The notes: a model not told the origin generated them from the letters alone. 64,000 nucleotides of DNA from Cumulibacter manganitolerans (GCF_009602465.1 NZ_WBKP01000006.1:55321-119320); one strand, 5' to 3'; shown: positions 8,870-17,622, counted from the first letter of the stretch. Translations and numbers: made by a program.

Positions 8870-9499
8870 CTACTCCTTCAGTTCCACGGCCGGCACGCCG
8901 ACCCATGTCTGTGCATACGGCACGTCGCCGAGTACGACGGCCCCCATCCCGACGATTGCGCCGGCACCGATGGTCACGCCCTGCCGGGCACTCGCGTTCA
9001 TCCCGACGTATGCCGCCGACTGGACGCGCACGCCGCCGCCGAGCCGCACGCCGGCGGCGAGGGTGACGAAGTCGTCCAGCTCGTCGTCGTGGGTGAGCGT
9101 GCAGCTGGGCATCAGGACGACGTGCCGCCCGACGCGTACATCGGCGGTCAGCACGCACCCGTCCAGCACGATCGAGCCGGCGCCGACCGTGCTGCCGGTC
9201 CCGACCCGCACGCTCGGCGCGAGGTAGGTCGCGTACCGATCGTCGCGGACGCCCAGCGACGTCAGCCGCTCGACCACCGTGCGGCGTACCCCGCTCGGGC
9301 CGATGCCGATCAGCAGGCGCTCGTCTCGGCGGGCGGCGAGCTCGACCGGACCGATCACCGGCACGCCGGCGAGGCAGGTTCCCGCGAGCGCCGGATCGTC
9401 GTCGAGGACGCCGACGACGTCCTCGATCCCGGAGGCGATGACCTCGCGGGTCAGCCCACTGGCGCCGACGAGGAGCACTCCCCCGGCCATCGCCGTCAC
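8870..9499 (-). CDS. NeuD/PglD-type sugar O/N-acyltransferase
   Basis: A 209-residue left-handed beta-helix acetyltransferase. An N-terminal Rossmann-like UDP-sugar-binding half (LLVGASGLTREVIASG; VVGVLDDDP) is followed by hexapeptide repeats (VGTGSTVGAGSIV, ADVRVGRHVVLM, IGAGAIVGMGAVV). The HDDELDDFV segment carries the usual catalytic His/Asp surroundings. GTG 9499 forms GTGA with the aminotransferase stop; an internal ATG at 9490 is the alternative start. Sitting next to a PglE/PseC-type aminotransferase, it most likely acetylates the amino sugar that enzyme makes, as PglD does in bacillosamine synthesis. No 4,6-dehydratase is visible in the window, so this stays tentative. Confidence 0.87.
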   Translation of the reverse strand: MTAMAGGVLLVGASGLTREVIASGIEDVVGVLDDDPALAGTCLAGVPVIGPVELAARRDERLLIGIGPSGVRRTVVERLTSLGVRDDRYATYLAPSVRVGTGSTVGAGSIVLDGCVLTADVRVGRHVVLMPSCTLTHDDELDDFVTLAAGVRLGGGVRVQSAAYVGMNASARQGVTIGAGAIVGMGAVVLGDVPYAQTWVGVPAVELKE

Positions 9500-10632
9500 C
9501 CGGCCGGCCTACGCAGGACGGCGATGACCCGGTCCTGGTCCGCGGCGCTCAGCTGGTGATAGACCGGCAGGATCAGGGTGTGATCGGTGAGCCGCTCGGT
9601 CACCGCCAGGCAACCGGACCGCGCGAGCTCACGGTACGGCGGCTGCCGGTGGGCGGCCATGATTCCGCGTCGCGCCGAGACGCCGGCGGCCGCGAGTGCC
9701 GCGAGCAGCCCGTCGCGGTCGGTGGGATACCCGGCCTCGACCTCCACCCAGAACGACTGGAAGTTGCTCGTGCCGTACTCCGGGTCGGCGACCGCCCGCA
9801 ATCCTGGGATGTCGGCGATCGCCGCTTGATAGCGGCCCGCGATCTCGCGACGCCGGGTGACGATCGCCGGCAGCCTGCCGAGCTGCACGAGGCCCACGGC
9901 GGCCTGCAGGTCGGTCATCCGGAAGTTGTACCCGAGCTCGACGTACTCCTCCGCCGGCGGCAGCACGGACCGGTGCCGGTCGGCCGCCGACACGCTCATC
10001 GCGTGCTCGCGCAGGTGGCGGGCCCGGTCGGCCCAGTCCGCCCGCGAGGTGGTGATCATCCCGCCTTCACCGGTCGTGAGCAGCTTGCGCGGATGGAACG
10101 ACCAGGCGGCGATCTCGGCACCCGCCCCCACCGGCCGGCCGCGGTAGGTCGAACCGGCGCCGCATGCGGCGTCCTCGAGGACCAGGATGCCCAGCGGGTC
10201 GGTCACCGCGCGGATCGCGTCGAGGTCGACCGGCACGCCGCCCTGGTCGACCGCGATGACGGCGCGGGTGGCGGGCGTCCGGACCGCCTCGATCGTGTCG
10301 GCGGTGAGGTTGCCCGTCGCGGCGTCCACGTCGGCGAAGATCGGGTTGGCGCCGACGTACCGGACGACGTTCGTGGTCGCGATGAACGAGAACGACGGCA
10401 CGACGACGTCGTCGCCCGGACCGATCCCGGCGACGATGAGTGCGAGGTGCAGGGCCGTGGTGCAGCTGGTGACCGCGACCGCGTGCTCGGCCTGCATCAC
10501 TGCCGCGAACTCGCTCTCGAACCGAGCGACGCGAGGGCCCTGGGCCACCCATCCGCTCTCGATCACCTCGGCGAGCGCCTTGGACTCCTCCTCGCCCAGC
10601 CACGGCAGCATGACATTGATGCGCTCGCTCAT
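9496..10632 (-). CDS. DegT/DnrJ/EryC1/StrS aminotransferase, PglE/PseC-like
   Basis: A 378-residue PLP aminotransferase with the start MLPWLGEEESKALAEVIESG and the TSCTTALHLALIVAGIGPGD cofactor loop. VLEDAACGAG follows near residue 180, then the PLP lysine in SFHPRKLLTTGEGG near 205. It differs clearly from the neighbouring DegT enzyme, so the two probably act on different keto-sugars or at different positions. ATG 10632 overlaps the epimerase stop (ATGA); the longer in-frame start at 11031 would lie inside the epimerase gene and is rejected. The gene is followed with a 4-base overlap by the NeuD-type acyltransferase. Confidence 0.9.
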   Translation of the reverse strand: MSERINVMLPWLGEEESKALAEVIESGWVAQGPRVARFESEFAAVMQAEHAVAVTSCTTALHLALIVAGIGPGDDVVVPSFSFIATTNVVRYVGANPIFADVDAATGNLTADTIEAVRTPATRAVIAVDQGGVPVDLDAIRAVTDPLGILVLEDAACGAGSTYRGRPVGAGAEIAAWSFHPRKLLTTGEGGMITTSRADWADRARHLREHAMSVSAADRHRSVLPPAEEYVELGYNFRMTDLQAAVGLVQLGRLPAIVTRRREIAGRYQAAIADIPGLRAVADPEYGTSNFQSFWVEVEAGYPTDRDGLLAALAAAGVSARRGIMAAHRQPPYRELARSGCLAVTERLTDHTLILPVYHQLSAADQDRVIAVLRRPAG

Positions 10633-11624
10633 CAGGCCGGCACCGACCGCCCGGCCGCGATCTCCTCGCGCAGCGGACGCCACCAGTCGACCAGCTGGCG
10701 GAGCCCCTCCTCCAGGCCGATGGTGGCCTCGAAGCCGAGGTCTCGTCGCGCGGCGGTGGTGTCGGCGAGCCGCCGGACGACGCCGTTGACGGCGCGCTCG
10801 GGGCCGTGCTCGACGCCGAGGTCGGAGCCCATCGCCTTCAGCAGGGTCTGCGCCAGCTCGAGCAGGCTGGTCTCGGTCCCGCTGGCGATGTTGTAGGTGC
10901 CCTCCACGACGTCGCTGCCTGCGGCGAGCACATTGGCCCGGGCGATGTCGGGGACGCAGACGAAGTCCATTGTCTGGGTGCCGTCGCCGAAGATCAGCGG
11001 CGGCTTGCCGTCGGCGATCCGCTCCATCCACCGCACCAGCACCTCGGTGTACAGCCCGTGCACGTCCATGCGCGGCCCGTACACGTTGAAGTACCGGAGC
11101 AGGACGTAGTCGATGCCCTGCATGGCGCGGAAGGAGCGCACCAGGCCCTCGTTGAAGGTCTTCGCGGCGCCGTACAGCGTGTCGTTGTTCTCGTGGTGGT
11201 GACGCTCATCGGTCGGGAAGGTCTCGGCCATGCCGTACACCGAGGCGCTGGAGGCGGCGACGAGCTTGCCGACCTTGTGCCGCGCAGCCGACTCGACGAC
11301 GTTGAACGTCCCGTCGACCAGGACCTCCAGCGCGAGGCGCGGTTCCTCCGCGCACTGGGTGATCCGGATCGCGGCCTGGTGGAACACGATGTCCTTGCCG
11401 GCCGTCAGCTCATCGACCAGCCGCGCGTCGCGGATGTCACCGTCGATCAGCTGCACGCGGCCCGACGCAAGGGCGACGTCGAGGTTGGCGCGGCGCCCGC
11501 GAACCAGGTTGTCGAGGACGTCGACCTGGGCGGCGCCGGCGTCCACCAGTTGGTCGACGAGTGTCGAGCCGATGGTGCCGGCGCCGCCGGTCACCAGGAT
11601 CCGCGCGCCTTCGATGCTGCTCAT
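10632..11624 (-). CDS. NAD-dependent nucleotide-sugar epimerase/dehydratase (extended SDR)
   Basis: A 330-residue extended SDR. It has the NAD-binding glycine motif VTGGAGTIGS at residues 11-20, the Asp that binds the adenosine ribose in VLDNLVRG near 40, SSASVYG near 130 and the catalytic YGAAK near 155. Its length and the RYFNVYGPRM and GDGTQTMDFVCV segments are typical of UDP-glucose 4-epimerase-like enzymes. It could epimerise the UDP-sugar substrate or act as a 4,6-dehydratase; the sequence does not decide. ATG 11624 gives an ATGA overlap with the Gfo/Idh gene upstream. Confidence 0.9.
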   Translation of the reverse strand: MSSIEGARILVTGGAGTIGSTLVDQLVDAGAAQVDVLDNLVRGRRANLDVALASGRVQLIDGDIRDARLVDELTAGKDIVFHQAAIRITQCAEEPRLALEVLVDGTFNVVESAARHKVGKLVAASSASVYGMAETFPTDERHHHENNDTLYGAAKTFNEGLVRSFRAMQGIDYVLLRYFNVYGPRMDVHGLYTEVLVRWMERIADGKPPLIFGDGTQTMDFVCVPDIARANVLAAGSDVVEGTYNIASGTETSLLELAQTLLKAMGSDLGVEHGPERAVNGVVRRLADTTAARRDLGFEATIGLEEGLRQLVDWWRPLREEIAAGRSVPA

Positions 11625-12682
11625 GCCGTGCCTCCCGCGTGGATCGCCGTCTGGATCGTCTGAGGTGCGCCGCCGTCGGCGAGGCTCGCGCCGGCGGCCT
11701 CGAGGACCGACAGCACCCGCAGCCCGGATTCCCCGCTGGTGCGGGCATCGCGTCCCTCGCGGATCGCGGAGGCCAGCTCGGCGGCCACGTTCGACAGCGC
11801 CTCCCGCTCCGGGAGGGCAGGCGACCAGGTGTCTCCGAGCCGGTAGGAGATGTTCGCCGCGCGGGAGTCCGCCGTCTCCTTCGACTGCAGCTCGAGGTCG
11901 ACGCCGCGGTCGTACACGCTCAGCCGCTGCTGCGGGTTGAGGTCGTCCCACACGAGCGTGCGACGGGTGCCGCCGATGACCATCTGGCGGATCTTCGTGG
12001 GGCTCAACCAGTTGACGTGCACGTGCGCGATCGCGCCTCCGGACAGCGGCAGCGTCAGGTAGCCGACGCAGGCCTTGCCGGTGGCGAGCGGATCGGCACC
12101 CTGGGCCGCGACGACGGGCACGTCGATGCCGCCGGGCAGGATGAAGTCGAGGATCGAGAGGTCGTGCGGGGCCAGGTCCCAGAAGACGTCGACGTCCGGC
12201 TGGATGAGGCCGAGGTTGATGCGCACGCTGTCGATGAACAGGATGTCGCCGAGCGAGCCGTCGGCGATCAGCTCGCGGATCTTCATCACGGCGGGGGTGT
12301 AGCAGTAGGTGTGGTCGGCCATCAGCACGAGGCCCCCGGCGCGAGCGCGCTCGACCATCTCCGCGCCGTGCTCGCGGGTGTCCGCGAGCGGCTTCTCGAC
12401 CATCACGTGCTTTCCGGCGTCCAGGGCGGCGAGCACGATCGGGTGGTGGGTGCGCGCCGGCGTGGCGATCGCCACGGCGTCTATCGCCGGATCGGCGAGC
12501 ACCTGCTCGAGGCTGGTGGACGTCGGAACGCCGCCGAGGCTGTCGGCCACCCGCTGGGCCCGGCTGCCGTCCAGGTCGCAGATCGTGGCCAGGTTCCAGT
12601 CGGTGCTCGCGCGAAAGTTGCGGGCCAGGTTGGGTCCCCAGTACCCGGCTCCGACGACGGCGACGTTGAGTCTGTCAGTCAC
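11621..12682 (-). CDS. Gfo/Idh/MocA family oxidoreductase
   Basis: A 353-residue NAD(P)-dependent sugar oxidoreductase. Seen: the Rossmann motif VAVVGAGYWGPNLARN at residues 6-21, IATPARTHHPIVLAALDAGK near 70-90, the family EKP motif in HVMVEKPLAD, and a C-terminal beta-sheet domain. It may oxidise the 3-position of the UDP-sugar before transamination, as WbpB does, although its sequence looks like a general Gfo/Idh member. The start is GTG 12682, chosen because a GGGGGA ribosome site sits eight bases upstream; the open frame extends further to 12778 without one. It is the first gene of the ten-gene minus-strand operon. Confidence 0.9.
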   Translation of the reverse strand: MTDRLNVAVVGAGYWGPNLARNFRASTDWNLATICDLDGSRAQRVADSLGGVPTSTSLEQVLADPAIDAVAIATPARTHHPIVLAALDAGKHVMVEKPLADTREHGAEMVERARAGGLVLMADHTYCYTPAVMKIRELIADGSLGDILFIDSVRINLGLIQPDVDVFWDLAPHDLSILDFILPGGIDVPVVAAQGADPLATGKACVGYLTLPLSGGAIAHVHVNWLSPTKIRQMVIGGTRRTLVWDDLNPQQRLSVYDRGVDLELQSKETADSRAANISYRLGDTWSPALPEREALSNVAAELASAIREGRDARTSGESGLRVLSVLEAAGASLADGGAPQTIQTAIHAGGTA

Positions 12683-12802
12683 TTCGTAGTTCCCCCGTTG
12701 TGCATCGCGTGGCGATGAATGCAGCGAGGACGACCCGTCGAGCCCCCGCTCGATCGTGACCCCGCCCCCGCACAGCACGAACCCTCACGGGTGCGCGGGT
12801 TG

Positions 12803-12811
12803 AACATAGCA
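12803..12811 (-). promoter_or_regulatory. possible extended -10 promoter of the glycan operon
   Basis: Read on the minus strand, this stretch gives TGCTATGTT: a TG dinucleotide one base before a TATGTT hexamer, i.e. an extended -10. It lies about 120 bases upstream of the Gfo/Idh start in the divergent gap 12683-12966. A TTCGAT -35-like hexamer is 15 bases upstream, which is short. Assignment is by pattern only. Confidence 0.3.
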
Positions 12812-12884
12812 CCGGAATCCGGGATCGAATACCCCGCACTTTTACGAGGTCAGGCCGCGATTCTGCGGCATTGGGCGGTCCCGG

Positions 12885-12913
12885 GTGGACATCCGCGCGG
12901 CGCCCCCTACAGT
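12885..12913 (+). promoter_or_regulatory. possible sigma70-type promoter of the UDP-sugar dehydrogenase gene
   Basis: A -35-like GTGGAC at 12885-12890 is followed after 17 bases by TACAGT at 12908-12913. This lies 53 bases before the ATG of the UDP-sugar dehydrogenase. Spacing and hexamers suit a housekeeping actinobacterial promoter; there is no experimental support. Confidence 0.4.
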
Positions 12914-12966
12914 GAGGGTGGCGCGGCGCCCAGCCCGCGTTCTCGTCGGGCCTCGGGGGCGTCCAG

Positions 12967-14292
12967 ATGCGTATGTCGGTCATTGGTTGCGGCTACCTCG
13001 GTGCGGTGCACGCCGCCGCGATGGCGTCCATCGGCCACGACGTGGTCGGCATCGACACCGACGAGGCGAAGGTGTGCGCCCTGGCGGCCGGGACCGCGCC
13101 GTTCTTCGAGCCCGGCCTCAGCGAGATCCTGCAGACCGGCGTCGCCGGCCACAACCTGCGGTTCACGACCGACATCCGCGCGGCGGCCGGCTCCGACGTG
13201 CACTTCGTCAGCGTGGGCACCCCGCAGCAGGCCGGCGGGTACGCCGCCGACCTGACGTACGTGGACGCCGCGATGGACGGCCTGCTGCCGCACCTGCGGC
13301 CCGGGGACGTCGTCGCCGGCAAGTCGACGGTTCCGGTGGGCACCGCGGCCGGGCTCGCGCGGCGGGTACGGGATACCGGCGCGACCCTCGCCTGGAACCC
13401 GGAGTTCCTGCGCGAGGGCTGGGCCGTCAAGGACACCATCGACCCCGACCGCATCGTGGTCGGGGTCGAGACGGTCGACGGGAGCCCGACCGAACACGGC
13501 GCGCGCGCAATCGAGCAGCTGCGTGACGCCTACCGGCCCGCCGTCGAGAAGCAGACGCCGTTCCTGGTGACCGACTACGCGACGGCCGAGCTGGTGAAGG
13601 TCGCCGCTAACGCGTTCCTGGCGACCAAGATCTCCTTCATCAATGCGATGGCCGAGATATCCGAGGCGACCGGCGCGGACGTCACGCTGCTCGCCGACGC
13701 GATCGGGCATGACGGTCGCATCGGACGCCGGTTCCTCGGCGCGGGGATCGGCTTCGGCGGCGGTTGCCTGCCCAAGGACATCCGCGCCTTCGCCGCGCGC
13801 GCCGAGGAGCTCGGGCGCTCGGAGTCGGTGGCCTTCCTCCGCGAGATGGACGCGATCAACCTGCGGCGACGCGAGCGCGCCGTCCAGCTGGTGCTGGAGG
13901 CGCTCGACGGCTCGGTGCACGGCAAGCGCATCGCGGTGCTCGGCGCGTCGTTCAAGCCGCACAGCGACGACATCCGCGACTCCCCCGCCCTCGACGTCGC
14001 GGTGCGGCTGCACGGGCTCGGCGGCCAGGTCGTCGTCACCGACCCGGCCGCCCTCGACAACGCGCGACGCGTGCACCCGCATCTGACCTATATCGACGAT
14101 CGGGATGCGGCGCTCCGCGACGCCGACGTTGTCGTGCTGGTCACCGAGTGGGACGAGTACCGCCGCCAGATGCCGCCCGAGCATGCGGCGTCCCTGGTGC
14201 GCGGCAAGGTCGTCGTCGACGGGCGCAACTGTCTGGACGCCGCCGCCTGGCGGGCCGCCGGGTGGCGCTACTTCGGCATGGGCCGCCCCTAG
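12967..14292 (+). CDS. UDP-glucose/UDP-N-acetylglucosamine 6-dehydrogenase family protein
   Basis: A 441-residue enzyme that oxidises C6 of a UDP- (or GDP-) sugar twice to the uronic acid with NAD. Seen: N-terminal Rossmann motif VIGCGYLGAVHA (5-16), STVPVGT near 120, EFLREGWAVKD near 145, the catalytic Cys in FGGGCLPKD near residue 264, and the C-terminal LGASFKPHSDDIRDSPA motif. Full family length. It is divergent from the glycan operon and convergent with the WbpD-like gene, so it likely supplies the uronic acid branch. Glucose versus GlcNAc as substrate cannot be decided by eye. Confidence 0.92.
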   Translation: MRMSVIGCGYLGAVHAAAMASIGHDVVGIDTDEAKVCALAAGTAPFFEPGLSEILQTGVAGHNLRFTTDIRAAAGSDVHFVSVGTPQQAGGYAADLTYVDAAMDGLLPHLRPGDVVAGKSTVPVGTAAGLARRVRDTGATLAWNPEFLREGWAVKDTIDPDRIVVGVETVDGSPTEHGARAIEQLRDAYRPAVEKQTPFLVTDYATAELVKVAANAFLATKISFINAMAEISEATGADVTLLADAIGHDGRIGRRFLGAGIGFGGGCLPKDIRAFAARAEELGRSESVAFLREMDAINLRRRERAVQLVLEALDGSVHGKRIAVLGASFKPHSDDIRDSPALDVAVRLHGLGGQVVVTDPAALDNARRVHPHLTYIDDRDAALRDADVVVLVTEWDEYRRQMPPEHAASLVRGKVVVDGRNCLDAAAWRAAGWRYFGMGRP

Positions 14293-14308
14293 CGCCGCAT
14301 CCGCGCCG

Positions 14309-14379
14309 TCAACGGTCGCCGGACGACCCCTCAACGGACGCCGAGCCCGTCAACGGTCGTCGCGCACCCTCAACGGTCG
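14309..14379. repeat. four spaced copies of a 10-bp direct repeat
   Basis: The decamer TCAACGG(T/A)CG occurs at 14309, 14331, 14350 and 14370, spaced 19-22 bases apart. The last copy runs straight into the palindromic element that follows, so these look like eroded partial copies of that element's end. Confidence 0.75.
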
Positions 14380-14492
14380 TCGAGCGAGCGAGCCCCCTGG
14401 GGCGAGCGACGGCGAGACGCCGCAAGACGACACTCGACCGCACCACGTCTCGACGTCGCCTCCGCTGGCGCTCCGGCTCGCTCGACGACCGT
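14373..14492. repeat. palindromic dispersed element, copy 1 (convergent gap)
   Basis: This is a 120-bp imperfect inverted repeat whose ends are ACGGTCGTCGAGCGAG and its complement CTCGCTCGACGACCGT. The arms are about 47 bases. The right arm (14447-14492) is the same, base for base, as the right arm at 44631-44676. It lies between the convergent ends of the UDP-sugar dehydrogenase and WbpD-like genes, where it could act as a bidirectional terminator. No protein is encoded in 14293-14518. Confidence 0.85.
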
Positions 14493-14518
14493 GAAGTGGC
14501 GCTCGACGAGCGTGCGGG

Positions 14519-15109
14519 TCAGGGCTGGGGCTCGAGCTCGCGGATCGTATTTCCGTCGGCGATGTAGCGTCGGCCGCACTCGCACGCCAGGTCGGCCGGG
14601 AGCCGTTCGCCGCACCGGCAGACCCAGCCGATCTGCCGCGCCGGCGAGCCGACGACGAACGCGTGCGGCGGTACGTCGGCCGTGACGACCGCCCCGGCGC
14701 CGCTGAACGCGTCGTGGCCGATGGTGATTCCGCAGACCACCACCGTGCCGGCGCCGAGGGTGGCACCCTGCTCGACGATCGTCTGCAGGAGAGCGTCGCC
14801 ACCGCGCTTGATGTGCGCCCGAGGTCGAAGGTCGTTGGTGAACACCACGCCGGGACCGAGGAAGACGTCGTCGGCGACGTGGACGCCCTCGAAGATCAGC
14901 ACGCCGTTCTTCACGGTGACCCGGTCGCCGACGCTCGCGCCGCCCTCGACGTACGCGCCGCCGCAGATGTTGCAGTCGCGTCCGACGGTCGCGCCCTCCA
15001 GCACCTGGGCGAAGCCCCAGACGCGCGTCCCGCGGCCGACCGACGCGCTGAGGCAGCGGCCGTCCGGGTGCACGAACACGCCGTCCGGCGTCGTCGGCTC
15101 GTTGGTCAT
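14519..15109 (-). CDS. WbpD-like UDP-amino-sugar N-acetyltransferase
   Basis: A 196-residue hexapeptide-repeat acetyltransferase. Seen: GRGTRVWGFAQVLEGATVG, VTVKNGVLIFEGVHV, FLGPGVVFTNDLRPRAH with the catalytic Asn/His surroundings near residue 95, and VVTADVPPHAFVVGSPARQ near 150. A C-terminal Cys cluster (CRCGERL, then CECGRRY) resembles the tail of WbpD/WlbB-type enzymes. Those acetylate the 3-amine of UDP-2-acetamido-3-amino-2,3-dideoxy-uronate. ATG 15109 is preferred over 15142 because GGGGGACC precedes it and the conserved sequence begins there. It is convergent with the UDP-sugar dehydrogenase. Confidence 0.85.
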   Translation of the reverse strand: MTNEPTTPDGVFVHPDGRCLSASVGRGTRVWGFAQVLEGATVGRDCNICGGAYVEGGASVGDRVTVKNGVLIFEGVHVADDVFLGPGVVFTNDLRPRAHIKRGGDALLQTIVEQGATLGAGTVVVCGITIGHDAFSGAGAVVTADVPPHAFVVGSPARQIGWVCRCGERLPADLACECGRRYIADGNTIRELEPQP

Positions 15110-15163
15110 GGCGGGTCCCCCGATCGCCCGGCGGCGGCACACGCCGCCGCGATGATGACGTTT

Positions 15164-17431
15164 CTAGCGGTAGCTGACGAAGTTGTCGAGTGCCATCGGC
15201 TCCCCGGCGACGACGACACCAGCGACGACGAGGCGGTCGATGTCCGCGGCCGAGCGGCCGGCGGCGGCTGCGATCTCCGCGCTGTGCTCCCCGAGCCCCG
15301 GTGGGCCGCTCGCGCCGCTGCGCTGCGTCCGCTCGAACCACGCCAGCCGCCCGGGGGCGAAGTAGGGACGGCCGTTGGGGCGCGTCTGCTCCTGGATCAG
15401 CTCGCGGTCGATCAGGTCGGTCGCCTCGATGAGCTCGTTGGGATGCGGCGCCGCCGCCGCGTCGATCCCCCGCTCGCGCAGCCGCGCCAGCAGCGGGTCG
15501 CGCTCCTGGGCGGCGATGCCCGCTTCGAGATCCTCGCCCACCAGGGCCGTGAGCCGCCCGCGGTCGGCGGCCGCGCACTGCAGCCGGATCCAGCCGTCGC
15601 GGGCCGCGTACAACCGGTCGAGCTCGTCCGGTCCGGGATACTCAGGTCCCCCGACGCGGGCCGCGGGCCGGCCGACGATGCGCGTGAGCTCCCCTGACTG
15701 CATGAACACCGACGTGGCGGCCAGCGAGCCGGTGACGCGCTGCCCGTGGCCGCTGCTGCCCCGGTGGTAGAGCGCGACGGCGGCCGCGAACGTGCCCAGG
15801 ACCGCGGAGGCGATGTCGTTGACGGCCATGGTCAGGAACACCGGGTCACCGTCGCCGCCCTGTGCCCGCATCATGCCGCTCATCGCCTGCAGCACCGGAT
15901 CGAACCCCGGCTCCGCGCGCAGCGGTCCCGCCTCGCCGTAGCCGGTGAAGGAGACGGTGATGATGCCGGGGTTCAGACCGGACAGCGTCGCGTAGTCGAT
16001 ACCGAGCCGGTCGAGGACGCCGGGCCGGAAGTTGTCGATCACCACGTCTGCCTCGCGCGCGAGGTCGCAGAAGAGCTCACGGCCGTCGGCGCTGCGCAGG
16101 TCGACCGACAGAGACCGCATGCCGCGGTTGTACATGAATCCCTTGGTGCGGAAGGGATCGCCGGCAGGTGGCTCGACCTTGATGACGTCGGCGCCGAGCT
16201 CGGCCAGCAGGCTGCCGGCCAGCGGTCCGGCGAGCACGGTGCCCAGATCGAGCACCCGCAACCCGGCGAACGGCCCCTCGCCGGTCGGCGTCTCGGCCGA
16301 CCGCCCCGGCGCCGTGCTCGCGGGACGGTCGCTCCATCCCAGGGAACTGGGGTCGACCGGCTCGGAGGAAGCGGCCGTCCGGATGGCTCCGGGAGTCCGC
16401 TCGAGCGCCATCGGGATGCCCGGCATCAGGACCTCTCCGCGGCAGGGATCGGCCACCTCGACCGCCATGCCGATCGCGCGCACCTGGGGGTGGTCGAGCC
16501 ATGCGGCCCGGTCGAGGACGGGTCCGGCCGGGACGCCCACCTCGTGCAGCCGGGCGAGCCAGTCGTCCCTGTCGCGGGTGCGCAGGACGTCGGCGATGCG
16601 CTCCCGCACCCAGCCCCGGTTCGGCTGCAGCAGGATCGCGTCCAGATCACCGGCGATGCGCGGATCATCGACCAGGTCGGCGATGCCGAGCAGCGCGAAG
16701 AAGGCGTGCTGGAACTTCGGCGTCAACGCGCCCACGAACAGCCACTCACCGTCCGCACACTGGTATGGGGTGTACGTCGCGTTCGGTCCGCCGTTGCCCG
16801 CGGGAGGCGTGATCGTGAGGTTGTCGGGGTCGACGACCGAGGTCGCGCAGCCGGCGATCGCCGCCGCGTGGGCGCCGCCGACGGTGACGGTCTGCCCGCC
16901 GCCGGACTCCGCGCGGCGCAGGGCGGACAACGCGCAGGTCGCCGCCCACACGCCTTGCAGGTAGAGGATGTGCCGGTACACCGGGTCGATTGGGCGGTCC
17001 GTCGCCGACGACTGACGCAGCGAGATCCCCAACGCGGCGGACAACAGCTCGTTCGACTCACGAGCGGAGGCCCAGGGGCAGCTGTCCAGGAACGGCGGCA
17101 TGGCCAGCAGCACCTGCTCGGCGGACGCCGAGGACCGCATCGCCTCGAGATCGGCCGCCGACACCACCTCGTCCGGCGCCCGACCGGTGATCACGAGGTC
17201 GGCGGCCGCGACCAGAGCGGCGAGCGTCTCTGACCGGTCACCGGAGACCCGCACCAGCCGCTTGTTGCGGTCCCAGGTGGCGAACCCGGGGTCGTCACGG
17301 CGCGACGGCCGGTCGGCGTCCTCGACGCGCACGACGTCCGCGCCGTAGTCCGCGAGCAGCATCGAGGTGACCGCGGGCGCGATCGCGGTGGACAGGTCGA
17401 GAACCCGTAGGCCGTCGAGCGCGTGCGTCAT
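15164..17431 (-). CDS. double-length CaiB/BaiF family CoA transferase
   Basis: A 755-residue protein with two type III CoA-transferase units in tandem (about 1-370 and 395-755), each opening with LRVLDLS/G and ADYGADVVRVE or AELGADVIKVE. The C-terminal unit keeps the catalytic Asp context GFDPVLQAMSG; the corresponding place in the N-terminal unit (PIDPVYRHILYLQGVW) is diverged, so that half may be structural. It would move CoA between carboxylic acids. ATG 17431 was chosen over 17533 because the fold starts there. It is divergent from the monooxygenase operon, which suggests a role in the same acyl/ketone pathway. Confidence 0.9.
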   Translation of the reverse strand: MTHALDGLRVLDLSTAIAPAVTSMLLADYGADVVRVEDADRPSRRDDPGFATWDRNKRLVRVSGDRSETLAALVAAADLVITGRAPDEVVSAADLEAMRSSASAEQVLLAMPPFLDSCPWASARESNELLSAALGISLRQSSATDRPIDPVYRHILYLQGVWAATCALSALRRAESGGGQTVTVGGAHAAAIAGCATSVVDPDNLTITPPAGNGGPNATYTPYQCADGEWLFVGALTPKFQHAFFALLGIADLVDDPRIAGDLDAILLQPNRGWVRERIADVLRTRDRDDWLARLHEVGVPAGPVLDRAAWLDHPQVRAIGMAVEVADPCRGEVLMPGIPMALERTPGAIRTAASSEPVDPSSLGWSDRPASTAPGRSAETPTGEGPFAGLRVLDLGTVLAGPLAGSLLAELGADVIKVEPPAGDPFRTKGFMYNRGMRSLSVDLRSADGRELFCDLAREADVVIDNFRPGVLDRLGIDYATLSGLNPGIITVSFTGYGEAGPLRAEPGFDPVLQAMSGMMRAQGGDGDPVFLTMAVNDIASAVLGTFAAAVALYHRGSSGHGQRVTGSLAATSVFMQSGELTRIVGRPAARVGGPEYPGPDELDRLYAARDGWIRLQCAAADRGRLTALVGEDLEAGIAAQERDPLLARLRERGIDAAAAPHPNELIEATDLIDRELIQEQTRPNGRPYFAPGRLAWFERTQRSGASGPPGLGEHSAEIAAAAGRSAADIDRLVVAGVVVAGEPMALDNFVSYR

Positions 17432-17622
17432 GGGCAATCCTTCCGGCAACACTGGCGTCGTCGACGCGTTCCCGACCCGCCGCGTCGGGGGTCGCGCCTG
17501 GCGCCAACCTACTACGCGGCGGCCTCGGCACATGCGGCGACGAGCTGGCGAATCGCCCCGGGAAGCCGATCGGACGCCGCCGCGGTGAACCCGAGCCGGA
17601 GGCGCTCATGACGCCGCTGAAA

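Noticed and set aside
10632..11031. N-terminal extension of the second DegT aminotransferase to 11031
   Set aside because: The extra 133 codons lie inside the epimerase gene in another frame, and the conserved start is at the ATGA overlap at 10632.
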